Shown piece after piece: positions 39,014 through 51,332 of a DNA stretch of 64,000 nucleotides (position 1 is its first letter; each line of letters starts with the position of its first letter). The notes beneath the pieces are model-generated. The model made no database searches. It was given only the letters and a program-made list of their open reading frames with translations, and was not told the origin of the DNA. The position numbers and the translations under genes are program-made. The stretch covers positions 4,758,072 through 4,822,071 of the forward strand of contig CM055109.1 in NCBI GenBank assembly GCA_029204225.1. Direction: 5' to 3'. This DNA is from Diphasiastrum complanatum (taxonomy: Eukaryota > Streptophyta > Lycopodiopsida > Lycopodiales > Lycopodiaceae).

Positions 39014-40209
39014 CTAACTTGGCAAATCTAATGTACATCTATCTACAATTACAAGAGCATATCTGAACTTGAAAAATGGATTTTTGGACAATGGCTTGGT
39101 TAAGATATCAGCTATGCATTTGAATGATGGTACATGATGTAGTTGCACCTCATTGGATTGTACCGTCTCCCTCACAAAGTGGTGAGCTATCTCAATATGC
39201 TTTGTTCTAGCATGGAAGATAGGATTGGAAGCAATTTGTTGAGAAGCTTGATTGTCACAATATATGTAAGGGATCTCCTCGGCCTTTAGCACATGTAGCT
39301 CCATCAAGAGTCTTCTTAGCCATAGGAGCTCTTTAGTTGTTGAAGTCAATGCCTTGTACTCGGCTTCACAAGAAGATAGTGAGATAGTATCTTGCCTTTT
39401 GGAAAGCCAAGATATTACTCCTCCACAAAGGAATGTTGCAAATGCACCAATGATATTTCTATCCATCTTGTCACCTACAAAATCTAAATCCGAGTAGGCT
39501 CTCAAGTGCAAGTTAGATCCTTCATAAAGTATGCCAAAAAATCTAGTACTAGAAACATATTTAAGCACTCTCTTGGCACTTTTCCAATGATGCACTAAAG
39601 GAGCTTGCATACTTTGACTCAACTTGCTTACACAAAAACTTAAGTCAAGTCTAGTGCTGGTTAAATAGATTAGGGAGCCTATAAGCTTTCTAAAGAGGGT
39701 GATGTCCTCAACGGATGCTTCATCACCTTCATTAGTTGCTTTCAAACAAAAAGCTCCATAGGGGTGCCAATCCCCTTACAATCTTTCATACCAAACTTTT
39801 CAAGAATGGAAGTAGAATACTTAGATTGACTTATGAAAGTACAATTGCTACTTCTAGACGCTTCTATCCCAAGTATAAACTTTAGGAAGCCTAGATCTAC
39901 CATTTTGAACTCACTAGATAAATCAACTTTTACTTTGCCTATGCCTTGATCATCATTTCTTGTCATAATTATGTCATCAACATAAAGCACCAAAATGATG
40001 ATCTTTCCTTTATTACATTTGAAATATAAAGAAGGTTCATAAGCACTTAGTACAAAGCCAAGGGAATAGAGAAAATCATGCAACCTAGAGTACCAAGCTC
40101 TAGGTGCTTGCTTCAAGCCATATAAGCTCTTCCTTAAGTAGCACACTTTTTGCTCCTCACCAACCTTGATGAAGCCCTCGGGTTGCATAATGTAGATTTC
40201 CTCTTCTAA
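39014..40209 (-). pseudogene. Copia RT-RNase H half (3' half of an inverted element)
   Basis: Read on the minus strand from 40209: [36 protein letters not shown] (RT), then RNase H with SSCEAEYKAL, YCDNQASQQIASN and ADILTKPL, ending before the LTR. The two pieces (40242-39742, 39745-39014) differ in frame at about 39744. It begins exactly at the RT codon where the plus-strand half at 40210-43153 stops. Confidence 0.85.
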
Positions 40210-43153
40210 CAGGAAGAGAGCTAGAATGGCTCTACATTTCATTAAGATGAATGTATCTCATAAAATTTTGAGAGAGATAGGATCTTGCACCACAGCTAAA
40301 GATGCTTGGGATGCACTTAAATCCATCTATGAAGCAAAGAATACTTCTAGAATACTCACTCTTAGGAATCAGATTTTCCAAGTTTTCAAAGAAGTGAGGA
40401 GAGTGCATCAAACTATGTTCTGAGAATATAAGATCTTTATAGAGAGCTTTCTTGTGTTGGTGTTATAATTAACCCAGATGAGCTAGTACAAGTCATTCTA
40501 AATGGCTTGAAAGTTGACTATGATACTAAGCTAGGGTTGACCTGGTCTATTGGAAAGATGCATATGCTTTCCATTATTTGCACAATGTTCTCAAAGTTAC
40601 GATCGTAGTAGAGCTTATATTCTTCTTTAGTTGTGTCTCTACCATAAATTGTAGTATGTAGACATATCAAAGAAATTTGTTAGTAGTTAAGCTATGAATA
40701 AAACCTAGTTGACAATCATATAATGAGATTTAGTATTAAAAATTACTCACAAAGAAATCTACAAAATGTTGTTTTTCTCCCAAACTAGGATGATTGATAC
40801 TTTGCTTACTTAGTCTGATGGAAATTTTGAAGAGATGAGATGTTCTTCCACCTCACGCTCTGATACCACTGTTGGGATCTGATCAACCCGCTTTGTCTCC
40901 ACTGATGGTGATCTGAGAGATGAGGGAAGGCAAAGTTAAAAACTTTCTAGGATGAACAAACTCGAGCATGGTGGAAGTGACAAAGCCTTCTATGTCAAGG
41001 ACAAGCATAAAGGAAGGAGTAAGAACTAGTTTTCTCAAGCATCCAACAAAGACAAAGCCAAGGATCGAGACAAAGATGGTGAAGAGGATGATTCATCTCA
41101 TCCTTCTACTTCAAAGACCAAGAAGAAGAAAGTGAAGTGTTTCTTCTGTGGCAAGAAGGGGCACTATGCCTCTAATTTCTTCAAGAAGAAAAACCAACTC
41201 AAGCAAGCAAATCTCTCCAAAGAGATTGAAGAAGATTTTGTTGCAAGTGATGGAGAAGGATCACTCATGGTGTCAAGTTTTTCTTCATCACCTTTCAAGA
41301 AAGATGGAGCTTGGTACATAGATAGTGGAGCTTCTTCACATATGTGCTGTTCAAAGGAGTCTTTTGACTCAATCGTACCTTACAAAGGACTTAAGAGATC
41401 TATTTACATTGCAAATTATCATGAGTGCTCTATTGAAGGAATTGGCAACATTCCATTGAAACTTGCTTCTTCTAAATTTCTTGCACTATGTAATGTTCTT
41501 TTTATTCCTCAACTTACAAAGAACTTGATTAGTGTTGGAAAGTTGCTTGATAGTGGTTGTGATGTAAAGTTCAATTCCAATACTTGCTTTATCAAGAAAA
41601 ATGATGAGGTCCTAGCTAATGGATCTAGATATGGTGGAATTTTCAAGTTGAATTCTTATGAGAATGCAAACTTTTGTGAAGCTGCTCTTTTATCTAAGGA
41701 GGAGCCGTGGCATAAAAGGTTTGGGCATCCTAACTTTAAGTCTATGTCTCCTTTGGTCAAGAAAGAGAAGGCTATTGGCCTTCCAAAATCACTTTCCAAA
41801 GATTTCAAGCCTTGTGAGGCTTGTGCTATTGCAAAATCACATAGAAAGCCATATCAAAAGTCTTTTATCAAGACTACTCATCCTTTGGAGCTTATACACT
41901 CCGATGTTCATTTTTCTTCTTCTAAAAGTATTGGTGGTGCAACATGTTTTGTCACCTTTATTGATGACTTTACAAGATATACTTGGTTGTATCTACTTTC
42001 TTCAAAAACTATGGTATTTGATCACTTCCTAATCTTCAAAGCTTATGTTGAGAAACAATTTTCTTTCAAAGTTAAAGCTTTAAGATGTGATGGAGGAGGC
42101 GAATACATCTCCAACAAGTTTTATGAATATTGTGAAGGTGAAGGAATAAAGAGAGTTTTCTTTTGCTTATTCTTCATCTCAAAATGGAGTTGCTGAGAGA
42201 AAAAATCGCTATGTGAATGTGCTAAAGCAATTTGAGTTGAAGCTTCTTTGCCTATTGAATATTGGGGTGAAGCAATTAACTGTGCAAACTATTTGTGCAA
42301 TAGATTAGCTCACAATGCACTTGCTGGAAAATCACCTTATGAAGTCTTGTTTAAAAAGAAACCTAAGGTAGATCACCTCAGAGTTTTTGGATGTGCTTGC
42401 TTTGTTCATGTATCCTTGGAAACAAGGAAAAGAGATGATCCTAATTCTATCAAAGGGATCATGGTTGGATATTCATCAAACAAGAAAGCTTATAGAATCT
42501 ATGTTCCCTCTACCTCAACTACAATTGAGAGTAGGGAAGTTATATTCCATGAGGATCAAAAATACATTCTTGAGGAGTCCGAGTTCAAAGATTCTCAAAA
42601 AGATACTCCAATCATCACCCTTGAAGACTATCATGGAGAGATGGGGCCGATAATTGAGGAGGAGTCACCTCGAATCTTTTCACTAAGGAGGTCTCAAAGA
42701 GAAAGATCTGAGCCTAGGAGGCTTACATATGAAGATAAAGGCAAGCAAGTGGAACTCAACTCCACTAATTGTGCTTATTTTATTTCACATGAAGAGCCAA
42801 AGGATGTATATGATGCACTCAATTCGAAAGAATGGTTTCTTGCCATGAAGGAGGAATATGATGCTTTGATAGCCAACAAGACATGGGAGCTTGTGGATCT
42901 TCCATCCAACAAGCACACCATTGGTTGCAAGTGGGTTTTTTGAGTCAAGTATAATCAAGATGGCACAATCAATAAGTACAAGGCAAGGCTTTGTGCAAAG
43001 GGTTTTGCTCAAGTTTATGGACTTGATTATGAGGAGACTTTTGCTCTAGTTGCAAAGATGGTATCAATTAGAATCATAATTTCTATTGCTTGTTTTTTCA
43101 ATTGGCAAGTTTTTCAACTAGATGTCTCTAATGTATTTTTAAGTGGATATCTA
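40210..43153 (+). pseudogene. Copia gag-PR-IN-RT half (5' half of an inverted element)
   Basis: Gag resumes in mid-domain (KRARMALHFIKMNVSHKILREI). It is interrupted by a foreign insert at 40527-40944, then continues from KLEHGGSDKAFYVKDK with a TAG at about 41028. The knuckle reads CFFCGKKGHYASNF: the last Cys is Phe. Protease YIDSGASSHM, pre-integrase PWHKRFGHPNFKSM, and the integrase core (HSDVHF, FIDDFTRYT, RCDGGGEY) follow to a frameshift near 42150. Integrase C-terminus and RT start (42248-43153) have one TGA and end at LDVSNVFLSGYL. The 5' LTR and gag start are missing. Confidence 0.85.
40527..40944 (-). mobile_element. Insert in Copia gag with another Copia PBS and LTR end
   Basis: About 418 bp replaces continuous gag. 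Read on the minus strand it holds an LTR end (...GATCCCAACA, 40944-40870), one base, then TGGTATCAGAGC (40868-40857), then leader. A short open stretch follows with TTKEEYKLYYDRNFENIVQI (~40640-40570), which I do not recognise. It is therefore a fragment of a different Copia family, or a chimera. Confidence 0.55.
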
Positions 43154-43703
43154 TTGGCTCTTTCAAAATGCTCCACCTTATGAAAATGTTTTGAATGAAC
43201 AATTATCTCAAAAGAAAAATTTCGTCTTTACGATGCTTAAATAGGACAAGAGACTGTAATAATTGCCCTCATACACGTTTTTTAATGATGTCCATTTAAT
43301 ATTTGTTTATTATTTGTTTAATGATTATTCGGAGAGGCTAGTAATAGACTATTTAATGTATTCTGGCACATGTATAAATTTTAGGGTAAGAGCTAATGAT
43401 GATTTGGAGAATCTAGTGATAGACTATTTAATGTATTCTAGCGTAGGTACAAATTTGTCTCACTCTGATTGGTGGATAAATATAGGCTGCACTCCTCAAT
43501 TCATTATTTGACAAATGTATGGATGTGATCAACATGAATAGGCTATAAATATGGGCACCATTTTCCATATTTCGATTCCATGATCTTTTATTTGGAACCC
43601 CCTCGTCATTTTGTGATATCAGCCTCTTCTGACGTGTGCTCGCACTGTTGTTCAGTCCTCGACCAAAATCATTCAGTCGCGTTGAACCGATATCAGGTTC
43701 CAT
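43154..43703 (+). promoter_or_regulatory. AT-rich upstream region with TATA box and short direct repeat
   Basis: A direct repeat of about 46 bp (core GATAGACTATTTAATGTATTCT, shown in part as TAGACTATTTAATGTATTCT) occurs near 43346 and 43420. CTATAAATA at 43543-43551 is a TATA-like box about 155 bp upstream of ATG 43704. Similarity to Copia stops at 43153. Confidence 0.4.
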
Positions 43704-45181
43704 ATGGCTAGTTCTTCCATGTCCTCAGATAATAAACTTCTGGAAATTTTGAATGCCAGTGACATTTTATCTAAGAAATTAGAGTATTTTTCCAGTATTT
43801 TTTTTGCTCCCTTCGATATTGATAAGCTAGTTTATGAGAATCGTTATAATTTAATTTCTCTTCTTTTTTCTCAAATTATTAGTACTCCTGTTCAGGCAAT
43901 AGATAGTTTTTGTTTTGTTCATTTTCAGGACCTTGTGCATTCCCGACCATACTCTAAGCATAAACACAATAGAAAGTACTCTAACCTGCATGACCATTTC
44001 AAAAGAAATATATATTGTGGTATCCACAAAAGAATATGTCGCCTATGGCTTTTGTCTTTTACATATCTGCTAAAATTCTAGATGATGAGTCTGTTGAATC
44101 TTCTACTGTTCCATTGATCGAAACATCTACATCTGCTCTAGTTGATATAGATGATACAGATACTGATATAGGAGTTGAAGCTGAAGCATCTATGGCTTCA
44201 AATTATCTGCATCTCCTGTTAATCAATTAACTCTACTCGATGTTACCTTATATCTTATAAGTAATGAGAGTTATATTTCATTTAATGATATAGAAGATGT
44301 TTTGAATTTGAGAGAGGATAAAATCCTCTCGATTTTTGCACAAAAGTTATCAGAATTTTTTGACATTGTTGATTACACATGATGACCTTGAAAGTGATAG
44401 ATTATGATAAAGATGGCAATTGGGAATTTGGCAATGAGGCCTTGGAGGCCATGATTGAAAAATCTAAAGCCTATGAAAAAACTTTGCCTACAGAGGAAGA
44501 ATTTTTGGAATTCCAAAAAAAATATCCCCCAAGGACTCGATATATCCCCTCCAAAAATGTAGAGGCCATTGGAGGACATGACATTAGCAAAGCAAACGTC
44601 GTTGAATACGATGATTATGATATGGTACGTAGATATTATATTGGTATTGATATTGTTCAGTTTTCTTATTTCAAACATTGTGTTAAAGTATGAGTTTGTA
44701 GTGTTATGTATTATTCTAAATTTATTTTCTTTACTCGTTTACATGATGCTATTAAAATAGATGCCTTTGGTATGAGACATGGAGGCGTCCGAGGTGTATC
44801 ACCTGGGAGAAAGGATGTGTCTCTATCTCATTATCTGAAAAACTTTCAAAATAATGAGATTTGTATATATCATTCATCTTTTAATCCATATGCAACCATT
44901 GTCATTATGGCCATCAAATCATTATCAGTTTGTTTAGGAGGCCATAAGTACGCAAGAAGAACATATAAAATAATTTTTGTGAAAAGGGATTTGGTAATTT
45001 AAATATTGGGTTATACTCCCAATGAGACTACAAAAAGATCATCTGCAATAACCTTTTATTCAAGTTACATTGATATGAGCAAAAGGAAAAATTTAGATTT
45101 TTTGGATCCATATGAAAGGAGATTATTCCTTTATGACAATACCATCCGTCCAATTCTTGAAGAGGATGATGATTATAATTA
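43704..45181 (+). CDS. Unrecognised AT-rich coding locus, several exons or frameshifted
   Basis: Open segments lie in different frames of the same strand. 43704-44081 starts MASSSMSSDNKLLEILNASD. 43998-44230 carries YPQKNMSPMAFVFYISAKIL and an acidic tail. 44208-44387 has LTLLDVTLYLISNESYISF. 44379-44693 starts MMTLKVIDYDKDGNWEFGNE and is rich in E/Y/P. 44759-45000 has DAFGMRHGGVRGVSPGRKDV, and 45004-45181 ends in DDDYN and TAA. Putative GT..AG signals occur (GTACGTAG after 44624; TTCAG near 43930), but I could not build a frame-consistent splice model, so decay is equally possible. Codon use is uniformly A/T-rich, unlike the Copia neighbours. It faces the transposase-like gene at 45190-47785 and may be its partner. 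No family recognised. Confidence 0.35.
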
Positions 45182-45475
45182 AACAATTTTCTGTTATAGG
45201 TTTTTTATATATTACAAGGATCTCTCTTTTTTTATGAATTTGACGAGTTTTTAGCTAGATATCTAAATTGTGCTCTTCTATAAAACCACTGAAAAAGTTG
45301 AACTAAATATTTATTTCTTGAATTGTGTCCTCCATGATTTGTAGCTCTATGAAATGCTCCCCTTGCTTGCCAATGAGATTTTTCCATGCCTTGTGATGAT
45401 CTTTGCAAAATAAGTTCATTGATGAAGAAGGATGTGCTGCAAACAATATTTTTGATTAGTTACATCAATAGAAAA

Positions 45476-47785
45476 AAAATATAAGCCTGAATGAGATAAC
45501 TACCAAATAATGATATAGATTAACACCATGTAATGAGTAACGTTGTCTTTTCCCCAACAATCATGTACATATTTTGTGGTGCAATGATTTTGCAAAGTCC
45601 TCATATCTTCTGAGGATAGGTTTCCTTTCCTGATAACACCTATGAGTTTGTCTAAGTTGGTTCACACTTGTCCCTTTTCCACTCGATTACTTCCTTCCAG
45701 TGTTCGTGTGGCTTGAACAATTTCCCTCCAAATTTTGTATCTGACACTTGATTCTTTGCATGTGTGATTGGATAAGAATCTTCTTGCTTTAGTACTTCCA
45801 ATTGATGGCTTATTAGGAACATTTCTTTTTTTCTCGGAGATTCTGTCATTGTTTTCAATTGTGAAGTTCCCTTTATGTAGTCCTGCATTTGACAGAACTA
45901 TTTCCAACCTCCTAATTGCTGCTTTAGCCACAAACTCCAGTTTATGATTCCATGCTAGTAGAATATGCAGGTAAATAAGTTTTTCAACAATACGAACCTC
46001 AGCATGCAATGTGCATATGTGAACATTTTTTTATGGAATTGGTAGAACACTTTTCATATTTGGATCTTCAGCTTTTCGTGTTGGGCCAATGTTTGTTGAT
46101 AGTCCCAAATTCATATTGTAGCAATCCTTCATGCAATAAAGACATGGATGCTTTGATGTTGCCCCATGAGAGACACTATACATACATTTTGATGTTTTCA
46201 AATCCCCTGCAAAGTGCCATCGAATTTGAAAACTTCCATGGTTTTCAACTGTAAATTTCTCACCCTCCAAATGTCTCTTTATAATTTCGCCATAATTTGT
46301 TCTTGAAAATAACCATGAAAGTATTTTATGGTCATCTTTCAAGACCTATAGAGAAGCAAGTAATGCATGACATGTCAATAAAAACTAGCAAGGTATGACA
46401 TGTTAATAACGATATTCTAAATGAAAATTGAAATGTATACCTAGAATGCCGCCAACCACCATATGTGATTTTCCGATTGATAGTAAACGTTCGATCATCT
46501 GTATCTGAAATTTAATTCATGTAAGTGACACTCACTCGTTCCAACTTTTGACCTTTGATGATTTCAGATTCATCCAAAATTATCACAATAACGATCTTTC
46601 CATTTACTTGATGTTCGTCTAGTTTATAGAATCGAATAATGTATTTTAGAACATTTTCAATATCAAGAAAAATATCATTGCAATCATTGTAATTGAGCTC
46701 ACCATATTCTGATTCGTATAATTCAGTTATATGAAGTGGTTGGCCAACTACTTTGAACATTCCGGCATTATAATAATTTCTTGCTAATCTTATTCGATAT
46801 GGACGTGGAAGATAAGTTTTCTTCACCATCACTTGGGAAAAAGCTTCTTTAACTATTCTAAAAAAAGTAGAATAAGCATTTCTGCTAATTCTAGAAACAT
46901 CACATGCACCTTGTATCACATTTGCATCCAAGTATGATTGAACCTTAATCAAAAAATTCTCTACAAATTCATTTTTCATTTTTTCAAACCGAGCATTTTT
47001 CATCATTTCCTTTGCTGACTTTCTTGTTAAAACATGACTTAAAGATGATCCAATGCATGAATGATCTGTTAAATAGTTCTTTGCCACCAAACACGATCTG
47101 CAACAAACATATGAAACTCAAATTATGTTTAATAAATAAATAATCCATGTTATGAAGTGCAAATTAAACTTAAATGACATATACAAATCAAGTAAATAGT
47201 TTATATGAAAACATACTTGAATGCTCGAATTCTTTTTTTCTGATTGCCGCTATGTGTAAATAAGTCATCAATATTCTTCATCGGTACTATCTTTCTTTTC
47301 CTCTTCATCATTGCCTTTTTGATAACTTGTATATCAACAACAGATTTTAAACTCTCGGATCGCACCTTTTCCATGGATTCTAACATTTCTTGGTTTGATC
47401 CCCGAAGAGTAGTGACTGTAGCATTCAACTCTGACATAGCATTCTTGAGTGCATTGTTTTCAGCACCAGTGTGTTGCACATAATGAAGCAATTGCTGATT
47501 TGCACGTTGCAATTGTTGATTAGCAAACTGTAATTGCTGATTAAGACAAGATATGCTATGCATTCCAATATCACACAACCTTTGACAATATCCAAGTAAT
47601 CCGCTATTTCCTTCACATACAAATCTGAGAAGATGAGTTACGGACCTAAAATCTGGACACAAATTGGTAGCTGGATCATTAGGATAAATTGATCCATTCA
47701 CCCACAAATCTATATTCATATGATTATTCATTCTCAATTCTCTAACTATTGCAGCATCATTCTCTACAACTTTCGAATTTTTCTT
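45476..47785 (-). pseudogene. Transposase-like gene, unclassified family, with introns
   Basis: Exon A (47785-47217) encodes an N-terminal domain with NMNIDLWVNGSIYPNDP-like text, a Gln/Asn-rich coiled coil (QQLQFANQQLQRANQQ) and a basic end. An intron at 47216-47098 has GTATGT..TTGCAG borders and joins in frame to exon B (47097-46440, helical, with IVIVIILDESEIIKGQKLE). A second intron (about 46439-46350, GTATAC..CTATAG) leads to exon C with FAGDLKTSKCMYSVSHG, KHPCLYC and LHAEVRIVEKL. The spaced Asp residues with a CxxC and LHxxxR recall zinc-containing DDE transposases (RAG1/Transib and KDZ proteins have comparable layouts), but I cannot assign a superfamily. In-frame TAAs near 46530 and 46030 and a TGA near 45662 show decay. 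Confidence 0.5.
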
Positions 47786-47846
47786 CTCTCTCTAAAGTGA
47801 AATTTCTTAAAGGGCCCATTTTGAGCCCATATTTCCCGTAATGAAA
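47785..47846. repeat. Shared terminal sequence of the transposase-like unit (copy 1)
   Basis: CTCTCTCTAAAGTGAAATTT followed by text through TTGAGCCCATATTTCCC and TAATGAAA is nearly identical to 63845-63906. Homology between the copies ends at the same base (…TAATGAAA), suggesting an element terminus. The inverse partner was not found near 43200. Confidence 0.5.
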
Positions 47847-50800
47847 ATGTTGTGCTTGTGTTGGTGGGTGTTGGCGGATCCTTGTCCATGCAGATTTGTG
47901 TTGGTGGGTGCCTGTGATTTCTATGCCCCAACAATTTTTTCACGAACATTGAGATGACTCGAGTAGTGACCTAAGCAGTGAAGCCACATGTCACATCCCA
48001 AATGCACCTTACTAATAGGTGCATGCGTGCAAGGCCCATGGTGGAGGCATCGGGGAAGGAAGTTTAGAAGTTACCTTTTGCGGGTATGCAACAAGGTTCA
48101 TGCAAGATTGTGACATGTTTCTAGTGAATTTTCTCTATGATCAACTACGTGCAGATTTTGTGTTTCAAGGTATGTGCATAAACACCTACTTTCTGGAGGC
48201 AATATAGGAGAATAAAATCAAGGTCTTTTGCCATGATTTCATTAGGCGGGTGAGCACTCAAGAGTCAAGTGTGAGTATGCAGATGAGTCAATGCTCGGGA
48301 AAAACATGCATTTTGTAGAACTTCTCAGTTTTTTGAAGACTAATAAAAGGGTGTAAATAAACTAAAAATCATCAGACATTTTATGATGCCGATTTTTGCA
48401 AAAACTTGTCGATTCCATTCCTACTAGTTTGCCATTTTTCCAAGCACTTAGATGCGTCATTCAAGGAGGAGGGGAATTCTTTGAGGAGCCCAAACTTCAA
48501 AGTGAATATATAATGAGCTTTTGACATGGAGATTCTAAGTTATAGTTTTCTAGTAAAGGTTGTCAAGTTATAAAAGTACAACCAATAAAATACAAGGAAA
48601 TATAGCTTTTAAGTAGTTTGGGAAGGGCAAGATTAGAGGAGTCAATTCCTTCATAAGACAATGATGATTAGAGACTAGAGCAATGTGTTACGTGATGATA
48701 CTATGACAATGTTCTGGTCTTGACTCTTGAGTGGTTGAGTCAGTGTTTGGGAAACCTCTTTGAACCCTCTAATTTTTTGCATTTTTTTGAAGTTGTCGGT
48801 TTTTAAACGTTTTTGCCGTTTAAATCTTGCATGTCAATTTTTTTGCCCCGCAAAACATATACAAATGTAAAATTTACTGCATTCGAAAAAAGTTGTCGAT
48901 TTTTTGAAAATCAACTTTGTGTGAAGTTTTTATGAAATTGATTTTTGAAAAAAAGATGGCCTTGACTTGAGTCGTTCAACTTCAAAGGAGAGAAAACCAA
49001 ATATGCTTCGGGACTCTGGACTCTTGGAGTACATAAATATGAAAAAAAAATCGTAGACTGGAGGTTTGAGAAAGATAGTACGCATGTCGGCTTTCGTAAC
49101 TACCATGGAATCCGATTGCTTTAATCCATTGTTCAGGGGTTCCCAACTTCCCACTGGTACTGCTGCACTAGCTAATAATCAAAGCCGTGTGCTACGACGG
49201 ATGTAACGACGATTGCGAATAAAAGCTCTCTCACGACTCACGACCAGCGCTTGCGGAAACATTTTTTTCAACTCACTGGGCATTACACCCATTAGGCTTT
49301 TGAAAATGTAGAAAGCTCAAAACCTAAAAAAAAAAATTTTAGGCGGCCAAAAGCTTAAAAGTGAAAAATTTAAGACGGCCAAAAGACTATAACTGAAAAA
49401 TTTTAAAGGTCGCTAAAAGCTTTTAATATTAAATTTCTAACATATTGGATGATTACAGTGTCAAACGTTGCGGAAATCCGAGTAAAGGTTTTTTTCAAAT
49501 CCAAAATCTACATTGTTCGGTGCTCTAAAAAATAAATATTTTCCAACAATTTTAACTCACAAATAACCTAATCAGAATGATATCATTGAGCTTCTAATGT
49601 TTTGAAAATTATCATTATTGATAACACAATGTAACATAATGCGAAATATCACATATATAGATATTGGCCTCAGAAGATCATTGATTATGTATGTGAAACT
49701 TAGATATCATGTTCAATTCAAAAATTTCAGCTCAAGCCTCAAACATTATTGACTCAAGTCTCCAGAAATCAGCCAACTAACAATAATCATATGAATGTCA
49801 AACAAATAGGGAATACAAAATTGATAAGACATTAGCTAACAAAAATATGAGAAAAGAAAATATTAAATATTTTATTAGAGTGTTAACTGCATTGCATATA
49901 GAACTCAAATCCACTATAAGTAATAATTAAAATGTCAAAATCTAATGAAATTTAAATGTGACACTAAGATAACCACTTACATTATTCAAATCAATTTTGA
50001 CAAAGTAGTCAAAATGTTAGATGAAAAATTTGTTTGGATTTTTCCTTGGTGGCGGACCCTTGTGTACAATCCTCTTATGAAAAATTCTCAAATTGCCCTA
50101 AGAAATGTGCCTAGGCCCTAATCCTTCTGAATTTTGCCTTCCAAATCTGAGGGGAGTCTTCTCTATTTAACATTGAAATTTTATCTGTTGGGATCTTATA
50201 AGATACTTGCATGCACGTTTTTAGTCTTTGACCATGAGCAGAAATCAGATTATTCTGTGTACAAAACTCAGCCAGAGCCTATAAGTATCAACCTTTGTGA
50301 TTCATACTTTGCATGCAAGTTTTATCTAGAAATCTTGAGTTGCATGTAGAGTTTGTTGTCAGACCTTTAGGAGATGGAGACGGTTGTCTTGGGCAAAAGT
50401 CAAGTCATCCACCTACTATCTTTCTCATCCAAATCCACATTGAAAATTGAAGCAAAAGCATGTAAGATATCCTGCCTAATTCCAGCGAGTTCCTTGGCCC
50501 AATTATAGGCAATTTTCAGCAAGATTTCTGTCCTTAAATTAGAGCGTCAGTTGGCCACCAAATCCTTCATTCTTCAACACGTACAGGTAAGGAGAATAGT
50601 GATTTAAATTCAGCAAATTCAGGTCCCTATCTAGCATTTGGAATCAGACTAGAATTCAGTCTCCGTAGTGTATACATTCATAACATCACTTGACGTACCT
50701 AAAATGTGTTTTTTTAATGTTTTTCACAGCATATAGTTTTAACTTTTATAGATCAAATCAGACAGGATGAGGAGGAAAAAGCATTGCCTACAATCTTGCA

Positions 50801-51332
50801 AGCTTGGCTAAAAATCAGACTCAAAATTAGATTTGTTGTGCATGAAAAAGTCAGAGAACTATGAGTGCTTTATAGCTCTGTTAAGATTGTCTTGTGTGGC
50901 GTTTGAATTCAACTACTAGTTACTAGAGACTTTCACAATGTGTACCGGCTTGGAGGCAAGGCCAAAATCAAGTACTTGTCGGACACCCAAACAAGCATTT
51001 ATGAATTGATAGACATCAAGCTTGCTATGTGTCATCTTTGAATGTACTAAGATAACCACTTACATTATTCAAATCAATTCTAACAAAGTAGTCAATGTTA
51101 AACTTTTTAAATAGAAAGTTAAACAATGAATCATACTATGAAATGCTTTATAAGAAAAACAAACATATATAAAAACAAAAATCACAATTTATATTAATCA
51201 TCATGTGTACACAAAATACGTACACCAAAGATCTGATCTCATCATAGGCCATTTATAAATTTTACATGTTTAAAAATTTGAAAAACTATAATGATGAAAA
51301 GTTGTATTTTTACATAGCATAATGTAAAGAAA
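47847..51332. other. AT-rich intergenic DNA
   Basis: I see no supported gene here. Short imperfect repeats of AAAATTTTAGGCGGCCAAAA-type text lie at 49330-49430. A ~50-bp direct repeat (ACTAAGATAACCACTTACAT and on) occurs at about 49961 and 51044. Isolated short frames (e.g. 48019-48207) lack any recognisable domain. Confidence 0.5.

Noticed and set aside
43154-43161. TTGGCTCT after the RT break as a remnant of an inverted Copia PBS
   Set aside because: Only eight bases match and the diagnostic GATACCA does not follow.
43541-43575. ATATGGGCACCATTTTCC as the inverse partner of the transposase terminal sequence
   Set aside because: Similarity to the reverse complement of 47785-47846 covers only a few bases with several mismatches.
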